NCBI GenBank assembly: GCA_037039925.1
Contig: JAXRKP010000562.1
Location: forward strand, 151,001 to 215,000
Length of the DNA: 64,000 nt
Direction: 5' to 3'
DNA from: Doris montereyensis
Taxonomy: Eukaryota > Mollusca > Gastropoda > Nudibranchia > Dorididae
Made by a program: the position numbers and the translations under genes. The stretch's first letter is position 1, and each line of letters starts with the position of its first letter. The notes beneath the pieces were generated by a model. The model saw nothing but the letters and a program-made list of their open reading frames with translations, made no database searches and was not told the DNA's origin. Shown here piece by piece: positions 22,601-34,082 of the stretch.

Positions 22601-24492
22601 TGGTGGTCCACCCTAAAGCATGTGGCTCATTTGCCTCATAGAAGAGTGGTGGTCCACCCACCCTAAAGCATGTGGCTCATTCGCCTGATGGAAGAGTGGT
22701 GGTCCACCTTAATGAATGTGGCTCATTTGCCTGATGGAAGAGTGGTGGTCCACCCTCATTTGCCTCTGATGGGAAGAGTGGTGGTCCACCCTAAAGCATG
22801 TGGCTCATTTGCCTCATAGAAGAGTGGTGGTCCACCCTAAAGCATGTGGCTCATTTGACTGATGGAAGAGTGGTGGTCCACCCTAAAGGATGTGGCTCAT
22901 TTGCCTCATAGAAGAGTGGTGGTCCACCCTAAAGCATGTGGCTCATTTGACTGAGGAAGAGTGGTGGTCCACCTAAGTATGGAAGAGTGGTGGTCCACCC
23001 TAAAGCATGTGGCTCATTTGCCTCATGGAAGAGTGGTGGTCCACCCTCATTTGCCTCATAGAAGAGTGGTGGTCCACCCTAAATGTGGACTTTCATTTGC
23101 CTCATAGAAGAGTGGTGGTCCACCCTAAAGCATGTGGCTCATTTGCCTGATGAGTGGTGGTCCACCCTAAAGGATGGCTCATTTGCCTGATGGAAGAGTG
23201 GTGGTCCAAAGGATGTGGCTCATTTGCCTCAGTATGTGGCTAAAGCATCATTTGCCTGATGGGAAGAGTGGTGGTCCACCCTAAAGCATGTGGCTCATTT
23301 GACTGATGGAAGAGTGGTGGTCCACCCTAAAGTATATGGCTTTCATTTGCCTCATAGAAGAGTGGTGGTCCACCTAAAGCATTGGCTCATTTGACTGATG
23401 GAAGAGTGGTGGTCCACCTAAAGCATGTGGCTCATTTGCCTCATGGAAGAATGGTGGTCCACCCCTAAAGCATGTGGCTCATTTGCCTCATGGAAGAGTG
23501 GTGGTCCACCTTAAAATGTGGCTCATGATGGCGGTGGTCCACCTAAAGTATGTGGGTCATTTGCCTCATGGAAGAGTGGTGGTCCACCTAAAGTATGTGG
23601 CTCATTTGCCTGATAGAAGAGTGGTGGTCCACCCTAAAGCATGTTGCTCATTTGCCTGATGGAAGAGTGGTGGTCCACCCTAAAGCATGTGGCTCATTTG
23701 ACTGATGGAAGAGTGGTGGTCCACCTAAAGGATGTGGCTCATTTGCCTGGTGGAAGAGTGGTGGTCCACCTCTAAAGCATGTGGCTCATTTGCCTGCTCA
23801 TTTGCCTGGAAGAGTGGTGGTCCACCTAGAGTATGTGGTCATTTGCCCCATTTGGTCCACCCTCATTTGCCTGATGGAAGAGTGGTGGTCCACCCTAAAG
23901 TATGTGGCTCATTTGCCTGATAGAAAGAGTGGTGGTGCCTAAAGCATGTTGCTCATTTGCCTGATGGAAGAGTGATGGTCCACCCTAAAGCATGTGGCTC
24001 ATTTGACTGATTTGTCCACCCTAAAGGATGTGGCTCATTTGCCCTATGGAAGAGTGGTGGTCCACCCTAAAAGCATGTGGCTCATTTGCCTCATAGAAGA
24101 GTGGTGGTCCACCCTAAAGCATGTGGCTCATTTGCCTGATGGAAGAGTGGTGGTCCACCCTAAAGCAGCTCATTTGCCTGATGGAAGAGTGGTGGTCCAC
24201 CCTAAAGCATGTGGCTCATTTGCATCTGGAAGAGTGGTGGCTTGGCTCATAGAAGAGTGGTGGTCCACCCTAAAGTATGTGGCTCATTTGCCTCATGGAA
24301 GAGTGGTGGTCCACCCTAAAGCAATTTGCCTCATGTGGTGGTCACCCTTTGGCTCATTTGCCTGATGGAAGAGTGGTGGTCCACCTAAAGCATGTGGCTC
24401 ATTTGCCATGGTCCACCCTAAAGTGGCTCATTTGCCTCATAGAAGAGTGGTGGTCCACCCTAAAACATGTGGCTCATTTGCCTCATGGAAAA
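19655..24492. repeat. 46-bp satellite, 4.8 kb
   Basis: About 105 units of CTCATTTGCCTCATAGAAGA, then GTGGTGGTCCACCCTAAAGC, then ATGTGG. GGTGGTCCACC is a perfect odd palindrome in every intact unit. Main variants are CCTCATAGAAG, CCTGATGGAAG and GACTGATGGAAG, and AGCATG, AGTATG or AGGATG. Multi-unit blocks (GACTGATGG unit followed by a GTATGTGGCTTTCATTTG unit) recur at about 20160-20310, 20760-20820, 21290-21350, 22540-22590 and 23290-23350, suggesting higher-order structure. From about 23080 the units are increasingly broken by small deletions. Confidence 0.97.
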
Positions 24493-24715
24493 TCCGGCAC
24501 TGGCTAGTAGGTCTTACCTCTTTTCTTTCAGTCTTTCTAGTTTTGTCTTTCATTTCACAGGTTAATCTTTATTCGTGGGTGGTTGGCAAGACATGCTGAT
24601 TGCTTTTTTCGTTTTTTTTCTTTTACTCTTTTACTTCTCTTTTATTTGAGTGGTTCCTCTTAATTCACACTGAGTTCACCACAATGGTGGACGGCGTCAA
24701 TTTTAATTAAACAAA
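24493..24715 (+). repeat. Repeat C copy
   Basis: GGCACTGGCTAGTAGGTCTT, CTTTCATTTCAC, GGTTCCTCTTAATTCACACT, ATGGTGGACGGCGTCAATTT. It directly abuts the 46-bp array and contains about 80 bases of extra T-rich sequence. Confidence 0.65.
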
Positions 24716-24849
24716 CTTTTTTTTTTTAAGAGAAAAAAAAGAAAGAAAAGATTCTACGTTTTTCCTTTCCTTCTTTCAATTACCTTGTATCCTTCATCTT
24801 GTCGTTTCTCTTAATTCTTTCTTTCTTTCTTTCTTTATCGTTTCCCATT

Positions 24850-26820
24850 CTACCTTCCAGTGTACTCTACTGTATCATCTGCTGTCTAAGGTCCAGGTTT
24901 TGTTGCCATAGAGGAGGGTAGAACAATAAACTGTGTTGTATATTGCCATTTTGGGTTTTGTTGACAATTTTTGCTTACCTACAAATGTCTTTCCTAGATG
25001 GTTATATATTGCACTTGCCTTTTCAATGCTCTGGCTGATTTCTTAGCTTAGTTTTCCCTCTGAGTTAATCATTACTCCTAGGTAATTGTAGCTTTGAATT
25101 TGTTCTAAATTCTTCCTGCCCAACTTCAGATTTTGTGTTTTTAGCTTCCCTAGTTACTAGCATTGTTTTGATTTTCGTTGATTTACTCTCATTCCTCTTT
25201 TATTTAGTTCATTATTCATCACGTTGATATTTGACTGAAGGTCACTTTCTGATTTTCCAAACAGAACTAAATTATCAGCAAATGAAAGCATTGATACATT
25301 TACTGGCTTGAGTTTCCACATACCTACATTCATTTTCTTCATTTTTGAGGATGCCTTTGCGACTGAATCCATAAATGTGATAAACAAAAGAGGACTAAGG
25401 ATACAACTATGTCTTACTCCTATATTTACATCAAATTCTTCCGATACGTTTCCAGCTACTCTCACTGCACATGTTGGTTTATTGTAAAAACTTTTAATGG
25501 CTTCTATTAGATTTTGCTCTACATCGTGTTCTCTTAAGGAATGTCATAGTTCGTTCCTCCTCACAGTGACAAATGCCTTTTGTAAGTCAATAAAACACAG
25601 GTGCAAGTCAATGTTTCTCTCAAGAAATTTGTATATGATTTGTCTTATTGTAAATATGTGGTCTTGTACACTTCTACCTGGTCTAAATCCACTCTGATGT
25701 TGTTCAATTTGATCCTCTACTCTTTTCCTTAGTCTCATTTCCAGTATCCTAGCATATACTTTTCCTGGTACGCTAAGTAGTGATATCCCTCTATAGTTTG
25801 AGCATTCCATAGTTGATCCTTTCTTGTGTATTGGTACTACCGTTCCCTTTTTCCAGTCGTCTGACACCTGTTTTGACTTCCATGCTTTTTAGCATATTGC
25901 ATGTAGTAGTTTGTCTGCCCCTCTCCTTTGGTTTTTAATCATTTCTGAATAAACTTGATCTGCTCCTTGGGCCTTTCTTAATTTCACTTGTTTTGGTCTT
26001 TCTCATGCTCTTAATTGCCCCCCAGAACAGCTTTTGATTTCCTTAATAGCTTTCTTGAAGTCTTTGTCCAAACTCTTTCCAATGTTCCTGTTTTGTTTTC
26101 CTCACTTCGATAGTTCTTTTACTCACTTAATCTATAATGTCCTCTGGCCTCTTTGTTTGCAAATATTTTCTTCCAGACATCCTTCTTTTCTTTGATCTTA
26201 GTCTTGACATTCTCATTCCACCATGCTGTTCTTTTCCTATCTCCTTTAATTTGTTTCCTACCACATACCTCTTCAGTACAACTGAGGAGTGTTTATCTAT
26301 AAATTTGCCACTTTTCTTCTATTGTGCTATCATTCAGATCCATCTGCCTTTCACTGATGAAACTTTTTTTATCCTTGATTGGTATATCTGTTTTACTGTT
26401 GGTTAATTTAGTTCTCTATTTTGAGTTTAGCTGCTTTCTTCTCTTTTCTTTTCTGTTTGTTTACTTCAGTCAGTAATCTCACTTTGGCAATCACTAGGTG
26501 ATGATCACTAAATATGTCAGCTCCTCTGTTTACTCTTGCGTCTATTGTACTGTAAAAAAGGGAGTTGTTAACTATTACATAGTCTATGATTGACTTTTCG
26601 TATCTGTCTTAATTTACTCTTGTATGTTTGTGGATATCTTTATGAGGAAAAAGGTGTAGGGCATTGAAGGAATTTTTGGTAAATTCGGCAAAACACTGCC
26701 CAACAAGGTTAAAGACTATGTCTATGAGACGTTTACCGATATGCTCGGTACATTCTGGTTTATTCTAGTGAGCCTCCATGAAGCAGTTACATCCACCAAG
26801 AATCTAGACGTATATGGTAA
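24850..26820 (-). pseudogene. Truncated non-LTR retrotransposon (LINE), endonuclease-RT
   Basis: Read on the minus strand from 26820 to 24850. The end of an AP-like endonuclease (motif ADIFSDHHLV, about 26480-26510) is followed by a reverse transcriptase in two open stretches: 25867-25544 (NYRGISLLSVPGKVYARIL, SGFRPGRSVQDHI, IDLQKAF) and 25465-25157 (HSCILSPLLF, SFADNLVLF). A C-terminal stretch with STLLYGNKTWTL lies near 24880-24925. These motifs are typical of LINE polymerases. It is dead: frames are broken, the second Asp expected after QKAF is Val, and the usual ADD is ADN. The 5' part of the endonuclease is missing and the element ends next to the 67-bp array. I cannot settle the clade. 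Confidence 0.85.
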
Positions 26821-26834
26821 TGATAAGGAATATA

Positions 26835-27388
26835 ATAGTAGCAATTCATGGCCCTTCCTGGCACCCCAATCTTCAATTGTACACAGTTTACATACATTAT
26901 AATACTAGCAAGTCATGGCCCTTCCTGGCACCCCAATCTTCAAGTGTACACAGTTTACATACATTATAATACTAGCAATTCATGGCCCTTTTTGGTACCA
27001 CAGTCTTCAAGTGTACACAGTTTACATTCATTATAATACTAGCAATTCATGGCCCTTCCTGGTACCAGTCTTCAATGGCCCTTTTTGGTACCACAACTTA
27101 AGTGTACACAGTTTAATACATTATAATACTAGCAATTCATGGCCCTTTTTTGGTACCAAAGTCTTCAAGTGTACACAGTTATTACATTCATTATAATACT
27201 AGCAATTCATGGCCCTTTTTGGTACCAAAGTCTTCAAGTGTACACAGTTTACATTCATTATAATACTAGCAATTCATGGCCCTTTTTGGTACCACATTCT
27301 TCAAGTGTACACAGTTTACATTCATTATAATACTAGTCGAACTTTTTGGTACCACATTCTTCAAGTGACACAGTTTACATTCATTATT
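26835..27388. repeat. 67-bp minisatellite
   Basis: About eight copies containing AGCAATTCATGGCCCTTTTT, GGTACCACAGTCTTCAAGTG, TACACAGTTTACATTCATTA and TAATACT. The first two copies carry CCTTCCTGGCACCCCAATC instead. Two shortened copies occur near 27055-27120 and 27335-27385. Confidence 0.95.
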
Positions 27389-28520
27389 TGTCAAACTTGT
27401 TGGTATGACAAGTATTTCCCAGTTTGTCAAACTTGTTGGTATGTGTTTTCCAGTTTGTCAAACTTGTTGGACAAGTATTTCCCAGTTTGTCAAACTTGTT
27501 GCTATGCCAAGTGTTTCCCAGTTGTCGAACTTGTTGCTATGCCAAGTATTTCCCAGTTTGTCGAACTTGTTGCTATAACAAGTATTTCCCAGTTTGTCGA
27601 ACTTGTTGCTATGCCAAGTATTTCCCAGTTTGTCGAACTTGTTGGAATGACAAGTATTTCCCAGTTTGTCGAACTTGTTGGTATGACAAGGTAATCCCAG
27701 TTTGTCGACCTTGTTGGTATGACAAGTATTTCCCAGTTTGTCGAACTTGTTGGTTTCCCAGTTTGTCGACCTTGTTGCTATGCCAAGCATTTCCCAGTTT
27801 GTCGAACTTGTTGGAATGACAGGTATTTCCCAGTTTGTCGAACTTGTTGGAATGACAAGTATTTCCCAGTTTGTCGAACTTGTTGGTATGACAAGTATTT
27901 CCCAGTTTGCCGAACTTGTTGGTATGACAAGTATTTCCCAGTTTGTCGAACTTGTTGGTTTCCCAGTTTGTCGAACTTGTTGGTTTCCCAGTTTGTCGAA
28001 CTTGTTGGTTTCCCAGTTTGTCGAACTTGTTGCTATGCCAAGTATTTCCCAGTTTGTCGAACTTGTTGGAATGACAAGTATTTCCCAGTTTGTCGAACTT
28101 GTTGGAATGACAAGTATTTCCCAGTTTGTCGAACTTGTTGGTATGACAAGTATTTCTCAGTTTGTCGAACTTGTTGGAATGACAAGTATTTCCCAGTTTG
28201 TCGAACTTGTTGGTATGACAAGTATTTCCCAGTTTGTCGAACTTGTTGGAATGACAAGTATTTCCCAGTTTGTCGAACTTGTTGGAATGACAAGTATTTC
28301 TCAGTTTGTCGAACTTGTTGGAATGACAAGTATTTCCCAGTTTGTCGAACTTGTTGGTATGACAAGTATTTCCCAGTTTGTCGAACTTGTTGCTATGACA
28401 AGTATTTCCCAGTTTGTCGAACTTGTTGGTATGACAAGTATTTCCCAGTTTGTCGAACTTGTTGGAATGACAAGTATTTCCCAGTTTGTCGAACTTGTTG
28501 GTATGACAAGTATTTCCCAG
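27389..28520. repeat. 36-bp minisatellite
   Basis: About 31 copies of TTTGTCGAACTTGTTGGTAT plus GACAAGTATTTCCCAG, with GGAATGACAAG and GCTATGCCAAG variants. At 27940-28020 four copies in a row are 20-base short forms. The first copies read TTTGTCAAAC. It begins directly at the end of the 67-bp array with no spacer. The 12-codon period keeps two forward frames and one reverse frame open. Confidence 0.97.
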
Positions 28521-28604
28521 AAACCCCGGTGAAAACGTAGGTGACTAGTACCATTTTTTTATAGTTATATGTGTATATAAATTGTATATAAGTTACATTA
28601 TGTA
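28521..28604. other. Spacer between the 36-bp and 22-bp arrays
   Basis: About 80 bases of AT-rich unique sequence. Confidence 0.5.
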
Positions 28605-30195
28605 CCCACAAAAGATGACACCTGTACCTATAAAAGATGAAAACCTGTACCTATAAACGATGAAAATTGTACCTATAAAAGATTAAACCTGTACCTATAA
28701 AACATGAAACCTGTACTTGTAAAAGATGAAACCTGTACCAATAAAACATGAAACCTGTGCCTATAAAATATGAAACCTGTACCTATAAAAGATGAAAATG
28801 TATGTATAAAAGGTAAAACTGTACGTATAAAAGATAAAACTGTGCCTATAAAAGATGAAAAGATAAAAGATAAAACCTGTGCCTATAAAAGATGAAACCT
28901 GTAGGTATAAAAGATGAAACCTGTATGTATACAAGATGAAACATGTACCCATAAAAGATAAAACCTATGCGTATAAAAGATGAAATCTGTACCTATAAAA
29001 GATGAAACCTGTACCCATAAAAGATGAAACGTGTACCTATAAAAGATGAAACCTGTATGTATAAAAGATGAAATCTGTACCTATAAAATATGAAACCTGT
29101 GCCCATAAAAGATGAAACATGTGCGTATAAAAGATCAAATCTGTACCTATAAAAGATGAAACCTGTACCTATAAAAGCTCAAATCTGTACCCAGAAAAGA
29201 TGAAACCTGTACCAATAAAAGATGAAACATGTATGTATAAAAGATGAAACTTGTATCAATAAAAAATGAAACCTGTACATATAAAAAATGAAACGTGTAC
29301 GTATAAAAGATGAAATCTGTACCTATAAAAGATGAAACTGTACCTATAAAAGATGAAACCTGTACCTATAAAAGATGAAACCTGTACCTATAAAAGATGA
29401 AACCTGTTTCTATGAAAGATGAAACCTGTACATATAAAAGATGAAACGTGTACGAATAAAAGATGAAACCTGTACCTATAAAAGATGAAAGCTGTACCTA
29501 TCGAAGATTAAACCTGTACGTATAAAACATGAAACCTGTACCTATAAAACATGAAACCTGTACCTATAGAGGATGAAACATGTACACATAAAAGATGAAA
29601 CCTGTACTCATAAAAATGAAACTTGGATCTATAAAAGATGAGACATGTACCCTCAAAAAAGATGAAACCTGTATCTATAAAAGATGAAACCTGTGCCCAT
29701 AAAAGATGAAACGTGTACGTATACAAGATGAAACCTGTAGCGTATAAAACATGAAACCTGTACCTGTAAAAGATGAAACTTGTACCTATAAAAGATGAAA
29801 CCTGTACCCATAAAAGATGAAACATGTACGTATAAAAGATTAAACCTATATGTATAAAAGATGAAACCTTTATGTATAAAAAATGAAACCTGTACGTATA
29901 AAAGATGAAACTTGTACCCATAAAAGATGAAACCTGTGCCTATAAAAGATGAAACCTGTACCCATAAAAGATGAAACCTGTACCTATAAAACATGAAACC
30001 TGTACCTATAAAAGATGAAACCTGTATCTATAAAAGATGTAACCTGTGCCCATAAAACATGAAACGTGTACCTATAAAATATGAAACTTGTACCTATAAA
30101 AGATGAAACCTGTACCTATACAAGATGAAACCTTTACGTATAAAAGATGAAACCTGTACCTATAATAGATGAAACCTGTACCCGTAAAAGATTAA
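28605..30195. repeat. 22-bp minisatellite
   Basis: About 72 copies of a unit near TATAAAAGATGAAACCTGTA plus CC. Variants include GTACGTATAAAAG and CATAAAACATG. It runs straight into the GA tract at 30205. Confidence 0.97.
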
Positions 30196-30204
30196 AAAAG
30201 ATTA

Positions 30205-30437
<233 letters not shown>

Positions 30438-30699
30438 CAAACATGCAGACAAAAGACAGAAGCAAAGAGCAATTTGTTCACATAAAATGTATTATACACA
30501 TTTCGAAAAGAAACTGTACGCCTTACAGTTTCGCTCTTATTCACCCATTTTAAGGGAAATCTTTTAGAGGGGCGGGAGGATGAATATTTCCAATTATGTA
30601 GCCTATTGATAAATACAAAAGACTCATACATTTAATTGTCGACTTTGAAATTCTATGATTTATTCCAGTAGGTTCATCTTCAGTCCGAGATTCAATGTT

Positions 30700-31776
30700 G
30701 TGTATTTCCACCTCTAGCTTGGATTACTGCGGTGTTTTCATGGGGAACAAAATTTAAAATCACATTGCATCTTTGATACAAGAGCGCGAAAACCTCATCT
30801 TCAAGCAAGACAACGCGCCAGCTGACTGGCTATTTCTGCACAAGAGACTATCTTGAGCAACGCAATGTCAATACACTTCAACCAAAGCCAGCGCTGAGTC
30901 ATGATCTCAACCCCATAGAACATTTAGGGATATCATCAAGGTCAAAGTGAAGACGCTACCCAATAAGCCAAGAACTCTACCAGAATCAAGGAGCAATGAC
31001 AGATGCATGCGATGCTATTCCAAAGGTCCAAATTCAAGGAGCAATGACAAATGCATGCGATGCTATTCAATGACAAAGGTCCAGTAAATTCAAAGAGCAA
31101 TGACAGATGCATGTCATGCTATTCCACAGGTCCAAATTCAAAGAGCAATGACAGATGCATGTCATGCTATTCCACAGGTCCAAATTCAAAGAGCAAAAGA
31201 GCAATTGTCCAAATTCAAAGAGCAATGACATGTCATGCTATTCCACAGGTCCAAATTCAAAGAGCAATGACAGATGCAAATTCAAAGAACAATGACAGAT
31301 GCTATTCCACAGGTCCAAATTCAAAGAGCAATGACAGATGGATGTCATGCTATTCCACAGGTCCAAATTCAAAGACCAATGACAGATGCATGTCATGCTA
31401 TTCCACAGGTCCAAATTCAAAGAACAATGACAGATGCATGTCATGCTATTCCACAGGTCCAAATTCAAAGAGCAATGACAGATGCATGAGATGCTATTCC
31501 ACAGGTCCAAATTCAAAGAGCAATGACAGATGCATGAGATGCTATTCCACAGGTCCAAATTCAAAGAGCAATGACAGATGCATGAGATGCTATTCCACAG
31601 GTCCAAATTCAAAGAGCAATGACAGATGCATGAGATGCTATTCCACAGGTCCAAATTCAAAGAGCAATGACAGATGCATGAGATGCTATTCCACAGGTCC
31701 AAATTCAAAGATGTCTACGTTCTATGGTCGGTGCGCTGCATCAATCCAAGCAAGAGGCGGATATACACGACATTGA
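30700..31776 (+). pseudogene. Tc1/mariner-type transposase, C-terminal remnant
   Basis: Frame-broken translation gives FKQDNAPA (30800s), then YLEQRNVNTLQPKPALSHDL and NPIEHL (about 30850-30920), KVKTLPNKPRTLPE and AMTDACDAIP. After a 0.7-kb tandem array the reading ends with GRCAASIQARGGYTRH and a stop at 31776. QDNAPAH, DLNPIEHxW and the GRC...GGxTRx ending are hallmarks of Tc1/mariner transposases. The N-terminal DNA-binding domain and the first catalytic Asp are absent, and at least two frameshifts are present. I saw no terminal inverted repeats close by. It cannot encode an active enzyme. Confidence 0.85.
30995..31710. repeat. 48-bp minisatellite made from transposase sequence
   Basis: About 14 units of AAATTCAAAGAGCAATGACA, GATGCATGTCATGCTATTCC, ACAGGTCC, with shortened copies near 31195-31300. 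In the transposase frame each unit reads QIQRAMTDACHAIPQV. The first units carry CATGCGATGC and CAAGGAGCAATG, the middle ones CATGTCATGC and the last five CATGAGATGC, so variants are in blocks. Confidence 0.95.
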
Positions 31777-33108
31777 ATATCCAGACTTTGGAATCGTACC
31801 CACTGAAATAAGTTATGGAACTTGAAGACACCAAGGTCAACTGTGTGAATCTTTTTTATTATCAGTGCAGAAATGGATGTGATTCATTGTCCACCTAAAA
31901 TATTTGTCACAACCCTTAAAATGGGTAAATAAGAGTAAAATACGAGGTGTGCAGCTTCTTTTGCAAATGAGTATATTGGGGCATAGAGTCTAGATCTAAA
32001 AGCAAACGGTGTTGTGTTACATTCCTCCGACAAGATTTTTCATTTCGCCAGGCCCATTTTGATTGATTTTACTTTTCTTTGATACAGAATATGTCTTCTT
32101 TGGTCGAGTTATTTTTGTTTGTTGTTTTTTGACATCACTTCACTTCGATTTTCGTTTTTGGCTGATAGTGTTTATGTTTTCGAATATCTGGTCAATTGAG
32201 TTCATAGGTCATATAAGGTTTGAACCAAGCCGCCATTTTGTCGTCAATTCAAACGATCCGTCGCCGCCTGGATAACTTTTTTCGTTCATCGATCGAGATG
32301 TTGGTAAAAGTGAAAAGATAGCTGCCCCTCAAGTTTTGTGCATTTAGGCAAATAGCTGGCCCGTCACAAGATGGGTGTGCTTGATTGATTTACACTGCTA
32401 TGTATTATATTGGTCTTGAATTCATAGCGTTTGTTTTAGTGGATGTCATCGTGAAAGCCCCCCTGAGAGATGCGGCGTAAGTAGTAGATCCATGTTAGTT
32501 AGTTGTAAGTTGGCCTTGATATGAGTGTCCTTAGGGCTGTCAGTATCAGCTGGGGGTTTTTATAGGTCGGTATCTTCTTTCAAACATCCGTCTACAAGGC
32601 AAGATTTAGATTTGGGAAATGTTTCCATTTTTGGACACATCCAAGGGACATAATCTTATCTAATCTAAAATCTACACAGTTGGGCTAGACACAGAATGTT
32701 TGGATTCAGTTGCAGTTGCAGTAAGCAGTATTTTGTGACTAATTATTAAACAGGAATCCCATTAAATATACTGAATTAGAGCTACTATAAGCTGGATGGA
32801 TATTGGTCATTTTGGACAATCTGACAGTATGACTCAAGACAATGTAACACTAGACAGTTTATTTGGCAGAAGACTATTTCTAGATCTACACGAGAGCACT
32901 GTAGTTACTTATTTTCAAGATCTCAGTACTGGGTATCTGAAACAATTGATGTCCGGGTGACACAAAGAATAGTTGGCAAGAAAGGCTGAATACTTCGCCA
33001 AATTTTTTAAATGGGAAAAATGACTATAACGGGGGCTGCAGTGGGGTCTTCCACCTGAACAAAAATCATTAATCATTTATGAGACAAGATCTAGATCTCT
33101 AAAATAGG
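31777..33108. other. No recognised gene
   Basis: AT-rich sequence with only short open frames. TCTAGATCTA-like words recur here and to about 36700, as they do in several other unique parts. Confidence 0.35.
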
Positions 33109-33768
33109 GTGTTTATTTTTCTCGAAATCCCTAGGAATAACTAGGAATCCCTCAAAAAGCCCTTTGGTAGACCTCGAAAGACACTTACCAAATCATCAAT
33201 TTTAGTCTCAGAAGGCAAAATAACACCAGCCTAAGTGGTTCTTTACCCTGTATGTCCTGGTATTTTAGCCGTGGTATAGGTCTATAGTATGCATATGAAA
33301 TTACCATTAGATGCCGAGTATTTTATAGAGAATATATAGAGCTAAGCCACTGACTGACTAGATTTGGACGTAATAACTGACAGGAAAATACTGATATGGG
33401 TCGAATAAGTTATTAAAATGTTGGAGGAATATATTATGACTTGCGTCTAAAAGTCAGGGGTCTTTTAAATGTTTTATGTGTTTTGGTGGGCCAAAGAAGA
33501 CCCGTTCCGAGGGGTAACGGGGATTTCTATAGTTAGCGCCATTTTGGGTTGTTTTTTAACCAAAAACTGGGTTGTCCGGGAAGTAACGTCACACTTTTCA
33601 ACTCTATTGTCGGTAAAGAACCACTTAGGCTGGTGTTATTTTGCCTTCTGAGACTAAAATTGATGATTTGGCAAATGTCTTTCGAGGTCTGCAAAGAGCT
33701 TTCGAGGGGTTCCAAGGGTTTCCTAGTGATTCCTGGGGATTCCTAGGGATTTCGAGAAAATAAACACC
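33109..33768. repeat. Long inverted repeat (about 140-155-bp arms)
   Basis: The left arm 33109-33246 and right arm 33614-33768 are reverse complements with few differences. Matching landmarks are CTCGAAATCCCTAGGAAT / ATTCCTAGGGATTTCGAG, AAATCATCAATTTTAGTCTC / GAGACTAAAATTGATGATTT and CAGCCTAAGTGGTTCTTTAC / GTAAAGAACCACTTAGGCTG. The spacer is about 367 bases and holds no coding signal. A transcript would form a long hairpin. Confidence 0.85.
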
Positions 33769-34082
33769 GCTAAAATCCACATCAATAATAAAATACTTAT
33801 TTATCTGAATAGATAGATTTAAATCTACACTAAATCTACTTGGCAAGAATTAAAAACCACCCAGTCACTGTTTTTTAGTTACATTCACTTCTGAATCAAA
33901 CTGGACATCAATTTTAAGGAGTGCTTATTAAATTTATCTACCTAGACTTAACCCAAGTAGTGCTTAAGTATATTACCGAAGTGACCTTCTTACAGTGAGG
34001 GTTTTCCCAACCATTTGCATGAAAACGAAAGTGTGCAACAGGTGAAGCTGGGATCTAGACTTAGTGTTCACGTTTACATATA

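Noticed and set aside
27719..28540. 273- and 264-residue open frames with a Cys-rich 12-residue repeat
   Set aside because: They arise because the 36-bp unit is a multiple of three and lacks stops in two frames. A reverse frame is open as well, the period-3 substitution pattern is not coding-like, and short 20-base units break the pattern.
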